Positions 28,888 through 37,130 of a stretch of DNA of 64,000 nucleotides are shown here, one piece after another. The notes under the pieces are model-generated. The model was not told the origin of the DNA and made no database searches. It worked only from the letters and a program-made list of their open reading frames with translations. The translations under genes and the position numbers were made by a program. Source of the DNA: Spartinivicinus marinus (GTDB lineage Bacteria > Pseudomonadota > Gammaproteobacteria > Pseudomonadales > Zooshikellaceae); the NCBI RefSeq assembly GCF_026309355.1, contig NZ_JAPJZK010000001.1, positions 2,500,501 through 2,564,500 of the forward strand, written 5' to 3'. Each line of letters begins with the position of its first letter. Position 1 is the stretch's first letter.

Positions 28888-30521
28888 TGGCATTAGGTTT
28901 AACACCACAAGAAATTGTTGATAAAAAAGAATATCAGCTGCTTACGAAAGCCAGTCACTGGGAACGTGTGTCACTATCAGATGTTGCAAGTGTACAAAAT
29001 GGATTCGCATTTAAATCAAAGTATTTTGATCGCTACTTAGGGATACCTTTGATAAGGATTAGGGATATTACAAAAGATTGTACTGAACATCGATACACAG
29101 GTGAATATGAGGCCAGTTTTGTTGTACAAAAAGGCGATATTTTAATAGGGATGGATGGTGACTTTACAGCTGCTAGATGGCAAGGACCAGATGCATTATT
29201 AAATCAACGTGTATGCAGAGTTTCGCTTACAACCTATCATTTTGATGAAAAGTTTTTCTTTATCTGTTTGCAGCCTTACTTGAAGGCAATTAATGCTGAA
29301 ACTTCATCTGTAACAGTAAAACATTTATCTTCTAAGTCAGTTGGTGACATTCCATTACCACTTCCCTCCCTAAACGAACAAAAACGCATCGTTGCTAAAA
29401 TCGAAGAACTCTTTTCCGAACTGGATAACGGCATTGCAGCCCTTAAAACGGCCCGTGAACAACTTAAAGTTTACCGGCAGGCGGTGCTTAAACATACCTT
29501 TGAAGGCAAGCTTACTGCCAAATGGCGCGAGGAAAATAAAGATAAATTAGAAACACCGGAACAGCTCTTAGCTCGAATCCAACAAGAGCGTGAAGCCCGT
29601 TATCAACAGCAGATGGATGATTGGAAACAGGCAGTAAAAGAGTGGGAAGAAAATGGTAAGGAAGGGAAAAAACCGGGGAAGCCAAGGACACTCTCATTTC
29701 CTGAGCTACCATGTGTTGATGACTTAGATGTGTCTAACATCCCAAATGAATGGTTTTGGATTCATCCTGGGCACTTAGTTTCCCCCGAGCCTTATTCAAT
29801 AGGGATTGGCCCCTTTGGGAGTAATCTAAAAGTTGTAGATTATCGAGAGTCTGGCGTGCCTCTAATATTCGTAAGAAATATTACGAGGAAAAACTATGTT
29901 GATGATCTTAAATATGTTGATTTTGAAAAAGCTGCTGAGCTTCACGCCCACCAAGTCCACCCATTGGACTTAGTGATAACGAAGATGGGAGATCCTCCTG
30001 GAGATTGTGATATTTACCCTGAAACTGAGCCAACAGCCGTGTTAACAGCAGATTGCCTCAAGTTTCGTGTCTTCGAGGACTATGCAGATAGGTATTTTTA
30101 CAAACACTGTATTAACTCTAATTTCATTAAAAAACAGCTTGGCTTAATTACTAAAGGTGTTGCTCAAAAAAAAATAAGCGTCGATAGATTTAAGACTTTG
30201 GTTCTTCCATATCCTCCATTTGAAGAACAAAGGGTTATTGCTGGCTTGATTGAGCGTGCTTTTGAGACAATTGAAAAAACTGAAAAAGATATTGAGTCAC
30301 AACTATTGAAAGCCGAAACCCTACGCCAATCCATCCTAAAAAAAGCATTCTCCGGTCAACTGGTCCCCCAAGACCCAAACGACGAACCCGCCAGAGAATT
30401 ACTAGCACGTATCAAAGCGGAAAAAGGAGCGGAACAGGAAAAGGCCAAAAACACCAAGAAAAAGCCCGCAGTAAAGCGCACTAGAAAAGGCAGCAAAAAA
30501 GTCGAAGGGGCTGCTGTATGA
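28887..30521 (+). CDS. hsdS: type I restriction enzyme, S (specificity) subunit
   Basis: This 544-residue DNA-recognition subunit has two target-recognition domains (about residues 20-165 and 275-430). Each is followed by a conserved helical spacer: LPSLNEQKRIVAKIEELFSE...LDNGI, and later YPPFEEQRVIAGLIERAFE. Two half-site contacts imply a bipartite recognition sequence, which cannot be read from the protein. The tail is strongly basic (KNTKKKPAVKRTRKGSKK). It overlaps hsdR by one base at the 5' end and the next gene by 4 bp. TRDs are the part most often swapped between strains. Confidence 0.94.
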   Translation: MALGLTPQEIVDKKEYQLLTKASHWERVSLSDVASVQNGFAFKSKYFDRYLGIPLIRIRDITKDCTEHRYTGEYEASFVVQKGDILIGMDGDFTAARWQGPDALLNQRVCRVSLTTYHFDEKFFFICLQPYLKAINAETSSVTVKHLSSKSVGDIPLPLPSLNEQKRIVAKIEELFSELDNGIAALKTAREQLKVYRQAVLKHTFEGKLTAKWREENKDKLETPEQLLARIQQEREARYQQQMDDWKQAVKEWEENGKEGKKPGKPRTLSFPELPCVDDLDVSNIPNEWFWIHPGHLVSPEPYSIGIGPFGSNLKVVDYRESGVPLIFVRNITRKNYVDDLKYVDFEKAAELHAHQVHPLDLVITKMGDPPGDCDIYPETEPTAVLTADCLKFRVFEDYADRYFYKHCINSNFIKKQLGLITKGVAQKKISVDRFKTLVLPYPPFEEQRVIAGLIERAFETIEKTEKDIESQLLKAETLRQSILKKAFSGQLVPQDPNDEPARELLARIKAEKGAEQEKAKNTKKKPAVKRTRKGSKKVEGAAV

Positions 30522-32083
30522 TGCCTAAGCTGCCAATTAATATTGATGACCTGCTTTATCAACGTACCGTTGAAAGCGAGCGTATTGAATATAAAGAAGG
30601 CTGGAACCCTGAATCGATTCTCCATACCCTCTGTGCCTTTGCTAATGATTTTCATAACCTCGGTGGTGGTTATGTGCTAATTGGGGTGGCTGAAGAAAAT
30701 GGTCAGCCCCAAAAAATATCTAAAGAGCGCCCGCCTGCTGGCCTATTACCAGAACAAATTGATGCTATTCAAAAAGAGCTTCTCAATTTAGGGCACTCAG
30801 CAATTGCACCTCACTATCACCCTTTAACTGCAACCTATGAAATTCAGGGTAAAACTATTTTGGTGTTGTGGGCGCCGGGCGGTGAGTCACGTCCTTATAA
30901 AGCAAAAACGAGTTTAAGTAACAAAAAGTCCGACTGGGCTTATTACCTACGCAAACACACCAGCACAGTAAAAGCGCTTGGTGACGATGAACGGGAACTG
31001 ATGAGCCTGGCAGCATCCGTACCTTTTGATGACCGTTATCGGCAAACCGCTAACCTGAGTGACTTATCTCCACACTTGGTGCGTGAGTTTCTGGCCGAAG
31101 TGGGCAGCGAATTGGCGCGCTCCGCAGTAGATATGCCTATTGAGCAACTGGCGAAACGTATGAACCTGGCTGGTGGTCCACCCGAAGCTTTATTCCCCAA
31201 AAATGTAGGTTTATTGTTTTTTAATGAGCAACCTGAGCAATTTTTCCCTGCTACTCAAATAGATGTTGTTTACTTTCCCGAAGGTGCAGGTGGCGACCGC
31301 TTTGAAGAAAAAGAGTTTCGAGGCCCACTTGGTCGCATTACCCGCGATGCACTGAGCTTTATTGAGCGCAACTACCTGAAAGAAAGGGTCGTTAAGCATG
31401 CCGATAAACCTGAAGCAGAACGTTTTTGGAACTTCCCTTTAGCTGCAGTTGAAGAAGCTGTGGTGAACGCGGTTTATCATCGCTCTTACGAAATTCGTGA
31501 ACCTATTGAGGTTAGAATTACCTCAGATGAGTTAATGGTGTTGAGCTTTCCAGGACCAGACAGGTCAATACAACTTGATGCGCTTAGAGCAGGAAAAGCG
31601 GTAAGTCGTCGCTATCGTAACCGACGAATTGGTGAGTTTTTAAAAGAGCTGGACTTAACCGAAGGTCGCTCCACTGGCATTCCCAAAATTTTGCGGGTTA
31701 TAACGCAGAATGGCTCTCCAACACCTTCATTTGAAACTGACGAAGACCGTAGTTATTTCCTAATTCGACTGCCTGTACATGCTGGTTTTATTGGGAGCGA
31801 ACAAGTCATTGAAGTTACCCCGGAAGTTACCCCGGAAGTTACCCCGGAAGTTACCCCGGAAGTTCGTTTATGTCGCGCACTAGCTGGTGAAATGAGCCGT
31901 TTTGAGTTGCAGTCTGCAATGAGGCTGAAAGATGCTGAACACTTCCGAAAAGCCTTTCTATTGCCAGCTATTGAGGCAGGGTATATCGCTATGACAGTGC
32001 CAGAAAAGCCTCGTAGCAGTAAGCAACGTTATTATCTGACAGCAGAAGGCAAAGCCCTGCTTGAGTCTTTGGAGAATTCATAA
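30518..32083 (+). CDS. AlbA_2-domain, GHKL-type ATP-binding protein embedded in the hsd operon
   Basis: This 521-residue protein has an N-terminal AlbA_2/Schlafen-like DNA-binding domain (ESERIEYKEGWNPESILHTL, then CAFANDFHNLGGGYVLIGV). A GHKL-ATPase-like region follows around residues 300-400 (AAVEEAVVNAVYHRSYE, VLSFPGPD, RRYRNRRIGEFLKE, GRSTGIPKI). A winged-helix-like C-terminus is separated from it by a VTPE repeat. Proteins of this COG2865 type are annotated as putative transcriptional regulators and often lie inside type I restriction loci. Coupling is tight: 4-bp overlap with hsdS and TAATG overlap with hsdM. The role in restriction is not established; control of hsd expression or a defence function is inference. 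Confidence 0.82.
   Translation: MMPKLPINIDDLLYQRTVESERIEYKEGWNPESILHTLCAFANDFHNLGGGYVLIGVAEENGQPQKISKERPPAGLLPEQIDAIQKELLNLGHSAIAPHYHPLTATYEIQGKTILVLWAPGGESRPYKAKTSLSNKKSDWAYYLRKHTSTVKALGDDERELMSLAASVPFDDRYRQTANLSDLSPHLVREFLAEVGSELARSAVDMPIEQLAKRMNLAGGPPEALFPKNVGLLFFNEQPEQFFPATQIDVVYFPEGAGGDRFEEKEFRGPLGRITRDALSFIERNYLKERVVKHADKPEAERFWNFPLAAVEEAVVNAVYHRSYEIREPIEVRITSDELMVLSFPGPDRSIQLDALRAGKAVSRRYRNRRIGEFLKELDLTEGRSTGIPKILRVITQNGSPTPSFETDEDRSYFLIRLPVHAGFIGSEQVIEVTPEVTPEVTPEVTPEVRLCRALAGEMSRFELQSAMRLKDAEHFRKAFLLPAIEAGYIAMTVPEKPRSSKQRYYLTAEGKALLESLENS
31811..31864. repeat. 12-bp tandem repeat encoding (EVTP)n
   Basis: Four perfect copies of GAAGTTACCCCG plus a half copy, in frame, lie between the ATPase-like and winged-helix parts of the preceding gene. 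Identity at every base, including third positions, suggests recent expansion by slippage; copy number probably varies between strains. Confidence 0.92.
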
Positions 32084-33570
32084 TGAATACAGCTTCGATT
32101 ATCTCCCGTGTGTGGAGCTTTTGTACCACACTGCGTGATGACGGCGTAGGCTATGGTGATTACTTGGAGCAGCTTACTTATCTCATCTTCCTCAAAATGG
32201 CAGATGAGTATGCTAAGCCCCCATACAATCGTGATGTTGGTATTCCCAAAAAATACCAGTGGCAAACTCTCGCCAGCAAAAAAGGTGCAGAGTTGGAAGT
32301 GCATTATGTTGAGCTTCTGCGGGCACTAGGAAAAAAGAAAGGGATGTTGGGGCAGATTTTCACCAAAGCACAAAACAAAATTCAGGACCCAGCCAAGCTT
32401 TCTCGATTAATTGACATGATCGATGGTACCCAATGGGTAATGATGGGCGCTGACGTAAAAGGCGACATTTATGAAGGCTTATTGGAAAAGAATGCAGAAG
32501 ATACTAAATCCGGTGCGGGCCAATACTTTACACCACGGTCATTAATTCGAGCCATCGTAGAATGCGTTCGCCCTGAGCCAGGAAAAACCATTGCTGACCC
32601 CTCCTGCGGTACAGGTGGATTTTTTCTAGCAGCGTATGACTTTTTAACAAATACTGAAAACTATCATCTCGACAAAAGCCAGAAGTTATTTCTAAAGCAC
32701 AATACTTTCCATGGTAATGAAATTGTAGCCAACACTCGTCGTCTATGCCTAATGAATATGTTCCTACATAACATTGGTGAGATTGACGGCGAAAGTTTAA
32801 TTTCACCTAACGATGCACTAATTGCAGCAAGTTCAACTAATGTGGATTATGTGTTAGCGAATCCCCCCTTTGGTAAGAAAAGCTCGATGAGCTTTACCAA
32901 TGAAGAAGGTGAACAGGAGTCGGAAGAACTTACCTATAACCGCCAAGATTTTTGGGCTACAACTTCTAATAAACAGCTGAACTTTGTCCAGCATATTCGC
33001 AGTATGCTTAAAACCACAGGAAAAGCTGCCATTGTTGTACCAGATAATGTGCTATTTGAAGGGGGAGCAGGAGAAACGATTCGTAAAAAGCTGCTGGAAA
33101 ATACCACCCTACATACCATTTTGCGTTTACCTACCGGCATTTTCTATGCTAACGGTGTAAAGGCGAACGTACTGTTTTTTGACAACCAACCAGCCAGCCC
33201 AAAAGCGTGGACGAAAAATGTTTGGTTTTATGATTACCGCACTAATATTCACCATACTCTCAAAAAGAAACCCATGCGTTTTGAGGACCTTACAGACTTT
33301 ATTAAATGTTATAACCCTACAAACCCCAGCCGCCGTAGACAAACCTGGCACCCAGAAAAAAATCCTGAGGGGCGTTGGCGCAAATACAGCTACGAAGAGC
33401 TGATTGCCCGCGATAAAACCAGCTTAGATATTTTCTGGTTGAAAGACAAAAGCCTAACAGATCTTGATAATCTACCTGAGCCAGATGACTTGGCAGAAGA
33501 AATTATCGAAAATCTGGAAGCTGGATTAAACAGTTTTAGGGAAGTGCTAAACGGGTTAAACACTAACTAA
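32083..33570 (+). CDS. hsdM: type I restriction enzyme, M (adenine methyltransferase) subunit
   Basis: This 495-residue N6-adenine methyltransferase modifies host DNA together with HsdS. An N-terminal helical HsdM domain (residues 1-130) is followed by the TPRSLI linker, the SAM motif DPSCGTGGFFLAAYD (about residue 172) and the catalytic NPPFGKKS (about 259). FYANGVKANVLFFD lies in the C-terminal half. Order R-S-x-M with M last is less common than M-S-R or R-M-S. The last three genes are overlapped, so translation is coupled. All key motifs are intact, so the system looks functional. Confidence 0.95.
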   Translation: MNTASIISRVWSFCTTLRDDGVGYGDYLEQLTYLIFLKMADEYAKPPYNRDVGIPKKYQWQTLASKKGAELEVHYVELLRALGKKKGMLGQIFTKAQNKIQDPAKLSRLIDMIDGTQWVMMGADVKGDIYEGLLEKNAEDTKSGAGQYFTPRSLIRAIVECVRPEPGKTIADPSCGTGGFFLAAYDFLTNTENYHLDKSQKLFLKHNTFHGNEIVANTRRLCLMNMFLHNIGEIDGESLISPNDALIAASSTNVDYVLANPPFGKKSSMSFTNEEGEQESEELTYNRQDFWATTSNKQLNFVQHIRSMLKTTGKAAIVVPDNVLFEGGAGETIRKKLLENTTLHTILRLPTGIFYANGVKANVLFFDNQPASPKAWTKNVWFYDYRTNIHHTLKKKPMRFEDLTDFIKCYNPTNPSRRRQTWHPEKNPEGRWRKYSYEELIARDKTSLDIFWLKDKSLTDLDNLPEPDDLAEEIIENLEAGLNSFREVLNGLNTN

Positions 33571-33621
33571 CTTATTTTCACAATTTTATATTGCTAACCA
33601 GCTACCACAGGGTGCAATGAT

Positions 33622-35553
33622 ATGACTCGGCTCAATCAATACGAATATTCTGCTTTACCCCTTTTAGATACTCTAAATCTATTAACTGTTGATGATTTAA
33701 AAAATCTCTTGAATTTATTACCGGTTAAAAATATACCAACTAGGAAAGGTGATCTGGTAACACTAGTTAAGCAGTACTTACAAGGCGAGCAATTAAAAAA
33801 ACTTTGGAGCCAGTTAGACCACTTGCAACAGACAGCAGTGAGCGAAACACTTTATACCTATGGTGCCTTCAAGCCTGCTCAGTTTGCAGCCAAATATGGT
33901 GGTTTGCCAACATTTGATACTGAAGGCAAAAATAAATGGGGCTACAGTAGTAGTATACCTACGTTACTTCGGTTGTTTATTTATAGTGATGCCCGTTATA
34001 GTAACTATGCAACCATAATACCCGCAGAGTTAGAGCAAGAGTTACGTCAATTTGTACCTAAACCTGAGGCAACAACGCTTAAAAGCCAAAATGAATTACC
34101 AGAGTCATATAGCTACGAACAAAAAGACTACGAACTTGCTGATGATGACGAAGGTATTACCATTGTTACTAGAAAATCTGTTTATCAAATGCCTACCAAA
34201 CAGCCAAAGGTGCATACCTCGGTTGTTGAGATTCCACTTATCCAGTGTCACACGGAAAAAGCAGCGACCCAAGATATTCAAACTTTATTACGTTTGACTA
34301 GCCAGGGTAAACTGAGTGTGAGTAATAAAACCTTTTTGCCTTCTAAAGCAACAACAAAAGCCATTACTAATGTACTTCGAGAAGGTGATTTTTTTAACTG
34401 GCAAGATCCAGAAGAAGCATTTGCAAATGATATAGGCCCTATTAAATCATTAGCTTGGCCTTTAATGTTACAAGCATCTAAATTGACTGAATTACAAGGT
34501 GGCAAATTAGCATTAACAAAGTCAGGACAAAAAGCCTTAACTTCATCTCCTGCTGACACGCTAAAACTGATTTGGAGCCGTTGGCTTAAATCTAAGCTGA
34601 CAGATGAATTTAATCGAATTAATGCAATTAAAGGTCAAAAAGGGAAAGGTAAGCGCTCAATGACAGCAGTCAGTGAGCGTCGTTCTGTTATCGTAGAAGT
34701 TCTGCGACAGTGCCCAGTAAATGAATGGGTTGCATTTGACGATTTTTCTCGTTTTATGCAAGCATTAAATTATAACTTTGAAGTGATTCGTGATCCCTGG
34801 CATTTATATATAGAAGACCCTAATTACGGTAACCTAGCACACGGTGGTTATCATGATTGGCACATCCTTCAAGGGCGTTATATTTTATGCTTTTTATTTG
34901 AATACGCTGCAACACTGGGCTTAATAGATGTTGCCTATATCAGTCCCCAGGATGTCCAAAGCGATTATAGTAAGCTTTGGGGAGCCGATGACCTAGATTA
35001 TTTAAGCCGCTATGATGGATTGATATATTTTCGACTTAATCCATTAGGCGCCTACTGCCTTGGACTGACTGCCACCTATGAGCAAAGTCAGGCTGAAGGA
35101 GGAGTAAAACTGACCGTTTTACCTAATTTGCAGGTAACAACAGCCGAAAAACTGTCAACTGATCAAGCATTATTGCTAGAAACCTATGCAGAAAAATTAT
35201 CAGACCAACAATGGCGACTTAGCCAAGAAAAAATGCTTGCAGCAGTTGAAAGTGGTCATAAGCTTGCTGAATTAAAAACATTTCTAACAAAAGGTGATGA
35301 TCAACCGCTGCCAGAAACCGTTGAAGGGCTTATTGCTAAAGTTGAACGTCAGGCACAATCCCTCACTTTAAAAGGACCAGCCATACTAATTGAGTGTGCC
35401 GATGCCAAAATAGCCAATGCTGTTGCTCAACATAAGCACACCCAAAAACTTTGTATGCTTGCTGGTGAACATCACCTGGTAGTTAAATCAGGCGCAGAAG
35501 AGGCTTTTAAAAAAGCGCTTCGTAAATTGGGTTATGGAATGACTTGTGATTAA
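33622..35553 (+). CDS. SAP-like / helicase-associated-domain protein of unknown function
   Basis: This 643-residue protein has an N-terminal SAP-like segment (VDDLKNLLNLLPVKNIPTRK, then GDLVTLVKQYL; residues 18-52). The middle has hydrophobic and aromatic winged-helix-like stretches (VIVEVLRQCPVNEWVAFDDF). The C-terminal ~150 residues are patterned like the helicase-associated Helicase_C_3 domain of XPB-type proteins: VKLTVLPNLQVTTAE, RLSQEKMLAAVESGHKLAEL, then PLPETVEGLI. There is no Walker A or B box, so no helicase motor. It starts 51 bp after hsdM with no terminator between, so co-transcription is likely. Function is unknown; a DNA-binding accessory of the restriction island is my inference. 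Confidence 0.7.
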   Translation: MTRLNQYEYSALPLLDTLNLLTVDDLKNLLNLLPVKNIPTRKGDLVTLVKQYLQGEQLKKLWSQLDHLQQTAVSETLYTYGAFKPAQFAAKYGGLPTFDTEGKNKWGYSSSIPTLLRLFIYSDARYSNYATIIPAELEQELRQFVPKPEATTLKSQNELPESYSYEQKDYELADDDEGITIVTRKSVYQMPTKQPKVHTSVVEIPLIQCHTEKAATQDIQTLLRLTSQGKLSVSNKTFLPSKATTKAITNVLREGDFFNWQDPEEAFANDIGPIKSLAWPLMLQASKLTELQGGKLALTKSGQKALTSSPADTLKLIWSRWLKSKLTDEFNRINAIKGQKGKGKRSMTAVSERRSVIVEVLRQCPVNEWVAFDDFSRFMQALNYNFEVIRDPWHLYIEDPNYGNLAHGGYHDWHILQGRYILCFLFEYAATLGLIDVAYISPQDVQSDYSKLWGADDLDYLSRYDGLIYFRLNPLGAYCLGLTATYEQSQAEGGVKLTVLPNLQVTTAEKLSTDQALLLETYAEKLSDQQWRLSQEKMLAAVESGHKLAELKTFLTKGDDQPLPETVEGLIAKVERQAQSLTLKGPAILIECADAKIANAVAQHKHTQKLCMLAGEHHLVVKSGAEEAFKKALRKLGYGMTCD

Positions 35554-35688
35554 AAAAATAATATTAGATAACCGTCTTAGCATTTCTTTATAAAGCATTA
35601 GCCATCAATATTTATTTAGCAACATAACCATAATATTTTTAATAATAAATTTGTAAGATAAGTGGTTGCACGCTCGGGAAAAGGCATA

Positions 35689-35811
35689 TATACCCAATGC
35701 GAAGGGTTTTTAGGTGAGGCCAGTGACGAAGCCCCATGAGCCTATATTAATAGGTGATTGGGGTGAGGAACGACTGATAACAAAACCTAAAAATGATTCG
35801 CGACGGGTATA
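35689..35811. repeat. dispersed structured repeat, copy C
   Basis: This is the best-bounded copy, 123 bp. The ends are TATACCC and GGGTATA, continuing inward as GCGAAGGGTTTTTAGGT and ACCTAAAAATGATTCGCGAC. The core hairpin pairs GCCCCA with TGGGGT and CCTAT with ATAGG. Copies A and B have CTTAT/ATAAG at the same place, a compensated change. The surrounding 351-bp gap (35554-35904) holds no gene. Confidence 0.8.
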
Positions 35812-35904
35812 CCACACTCACTATACTGCTACTCAACATAAAAGGTGAACTTAAAAGCGACTTTTAACTTATTGTCAATAAGCTTTCCGGATAGCTTATT
35901 TTAA

Positions 35905-36609
35905 TCAATTTTTATAAAACTCATCCTGTACTCGTTTACAATATCCCACCAGGTTATCAAAACGACGTGCGATTTTATTAAAGTCATTATCGATTTCAAC
36001 TAAAATACACTCAGCTAAAAATGCATAGGCACTAGCATCCAGCGAACAAGGTTTATCACCTAGAAAATAGGATTTTTCACCTAGCATGGCTGATAAGCTT
36101 GCTAACGAGTGTGAGTATATTTGCTGAATTTCATCGTTTGAGTGTCTTCCTAACCCCTGTTTGTTTAACGATTTTTTAACACCACTACGAAGAATTGATG
36201 GCAATATTTGTTTAAGAGGAAATGGCATTGAACTAAAAAAAGCTTTCTTAAGAATTGGCCATGTGTCCTCACACATCCAGCGAGAATAGACGATACACCA
36301 GTAAAAATTTTCATCTAATGATTTTGACACCAAATGCGCTATTGCTTTTTGTTCATCGGATAACCATTGATCTAGTGTTGACTGATATTTTTTCCCTAAA
36401 TACTCAATAATAAAGTAAGAGTCGCCAACCACCTTTCCATCATCTTCGATAAAGGGAAGTTTGCCTTTGGGTGCTTTTTTCAAGTTTTCTATGCTTGATA
36501 CTGTCTCAAATTTAATACCAGACATTCTTAAGTAAGCATCCACTTTTAATACAAACGGGCTTGGATCTACTACCCCAAACCCACTTCCAAAACCATATAA
36601 CTTCACCAT
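35905..36609 (-). CDS. metaxin/FAXC-like glutathione S-transferase family protein
   Basis: This 234-residue protein has an N-terminal thioredoxin-like domain (VKLYGFGSGFGVVDPSPFVLKVDAYLRM..., GKLPFIEDDGKVVGDSYFIIEYL). The helical C-terminal domain includes FLGDKPCSLDASAYAFLAE, the order seen in Tom37/metaxin-like bacterial GSTs. The usual catalytic Ser/Tyr of classical GSTs is not evident, so enzymatic activity is uncertain. The frame begins 11 codons earlier, but the ATG before VKLYGF has AGGGGGA at a good distance. It stands alone on the minus strand. Confidence 0.8.
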   Translation of the reverse strand: MVKLYGFGSGFGVVDPSPFVLKVDAYLRMSGIKFETVSSIENLKKAPKGKLPFIEDDGKVVGDSYFIIEYLGKKYQSTLDQWLSDEQKAIAHLVSKSLDENFYWCIVYSRWMCEDTWPILKKAFFSSMPFPLKQILPSILRSGVKKSLNKQGLGRHSNDEIQQIYSHSLASLSAMLGEKSYFLGDKPCSLDASAYAFLAECILVEIDNDFNKIARRFDNLVGYCKRVQDEFYKN

Positions 36610-37130
36610 TTGCCAAGTCCCCCTACATTTTCCATAGAACATTCATTAATGATAAAACTATAGGTCACTACTACTGACAGCAATGTGTCAGCAGCTTTTT
36701 ATTTTAGTCAGTAAGCTGTCACAACCAGAAACATTGATCAGCACTAAGGCTTCTAGTCACACACCTCCAGATTGAACCACTCTGTTTAGCCAAGTAGATG
36801 TATTACAATGCACAGCCAAATGATTAATTTTTATCCAAAAAGAATGAGGGGTAGCTTGCTGACAATACTCTACTAAGCAGAAAGCTACTTGCTGAAGGAC
36901 ATAAATACAGTCTTGTAGATTTGCAAAATCAAAACCTCTAGAATGCGTTTGCCAGAAAATACTAATGGTATAGATGCTTCATTTGCCCTAGGTAAGTCAG
37001 TGTCTAAAAAGGAGGTCGCTTTTCAGAAAGTATGGGTTAAGTGAGTTATCTGGAAAGCTTTACAATCTGTGTGAAAGGTAAGTACCAATTACTATCAGTA
37101 TAGCTGAGAAAATATATAAGAGAATTCTGC
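36610..37130. other. intergenic region between divergent genes
   Basis: About 520 bp separate the GST-like gene from the YjiH-type gene. I see no convincing open frame, tRNA or strong hairpin. Promoters of both divergent genes must lie here. Confidence 0.4.
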
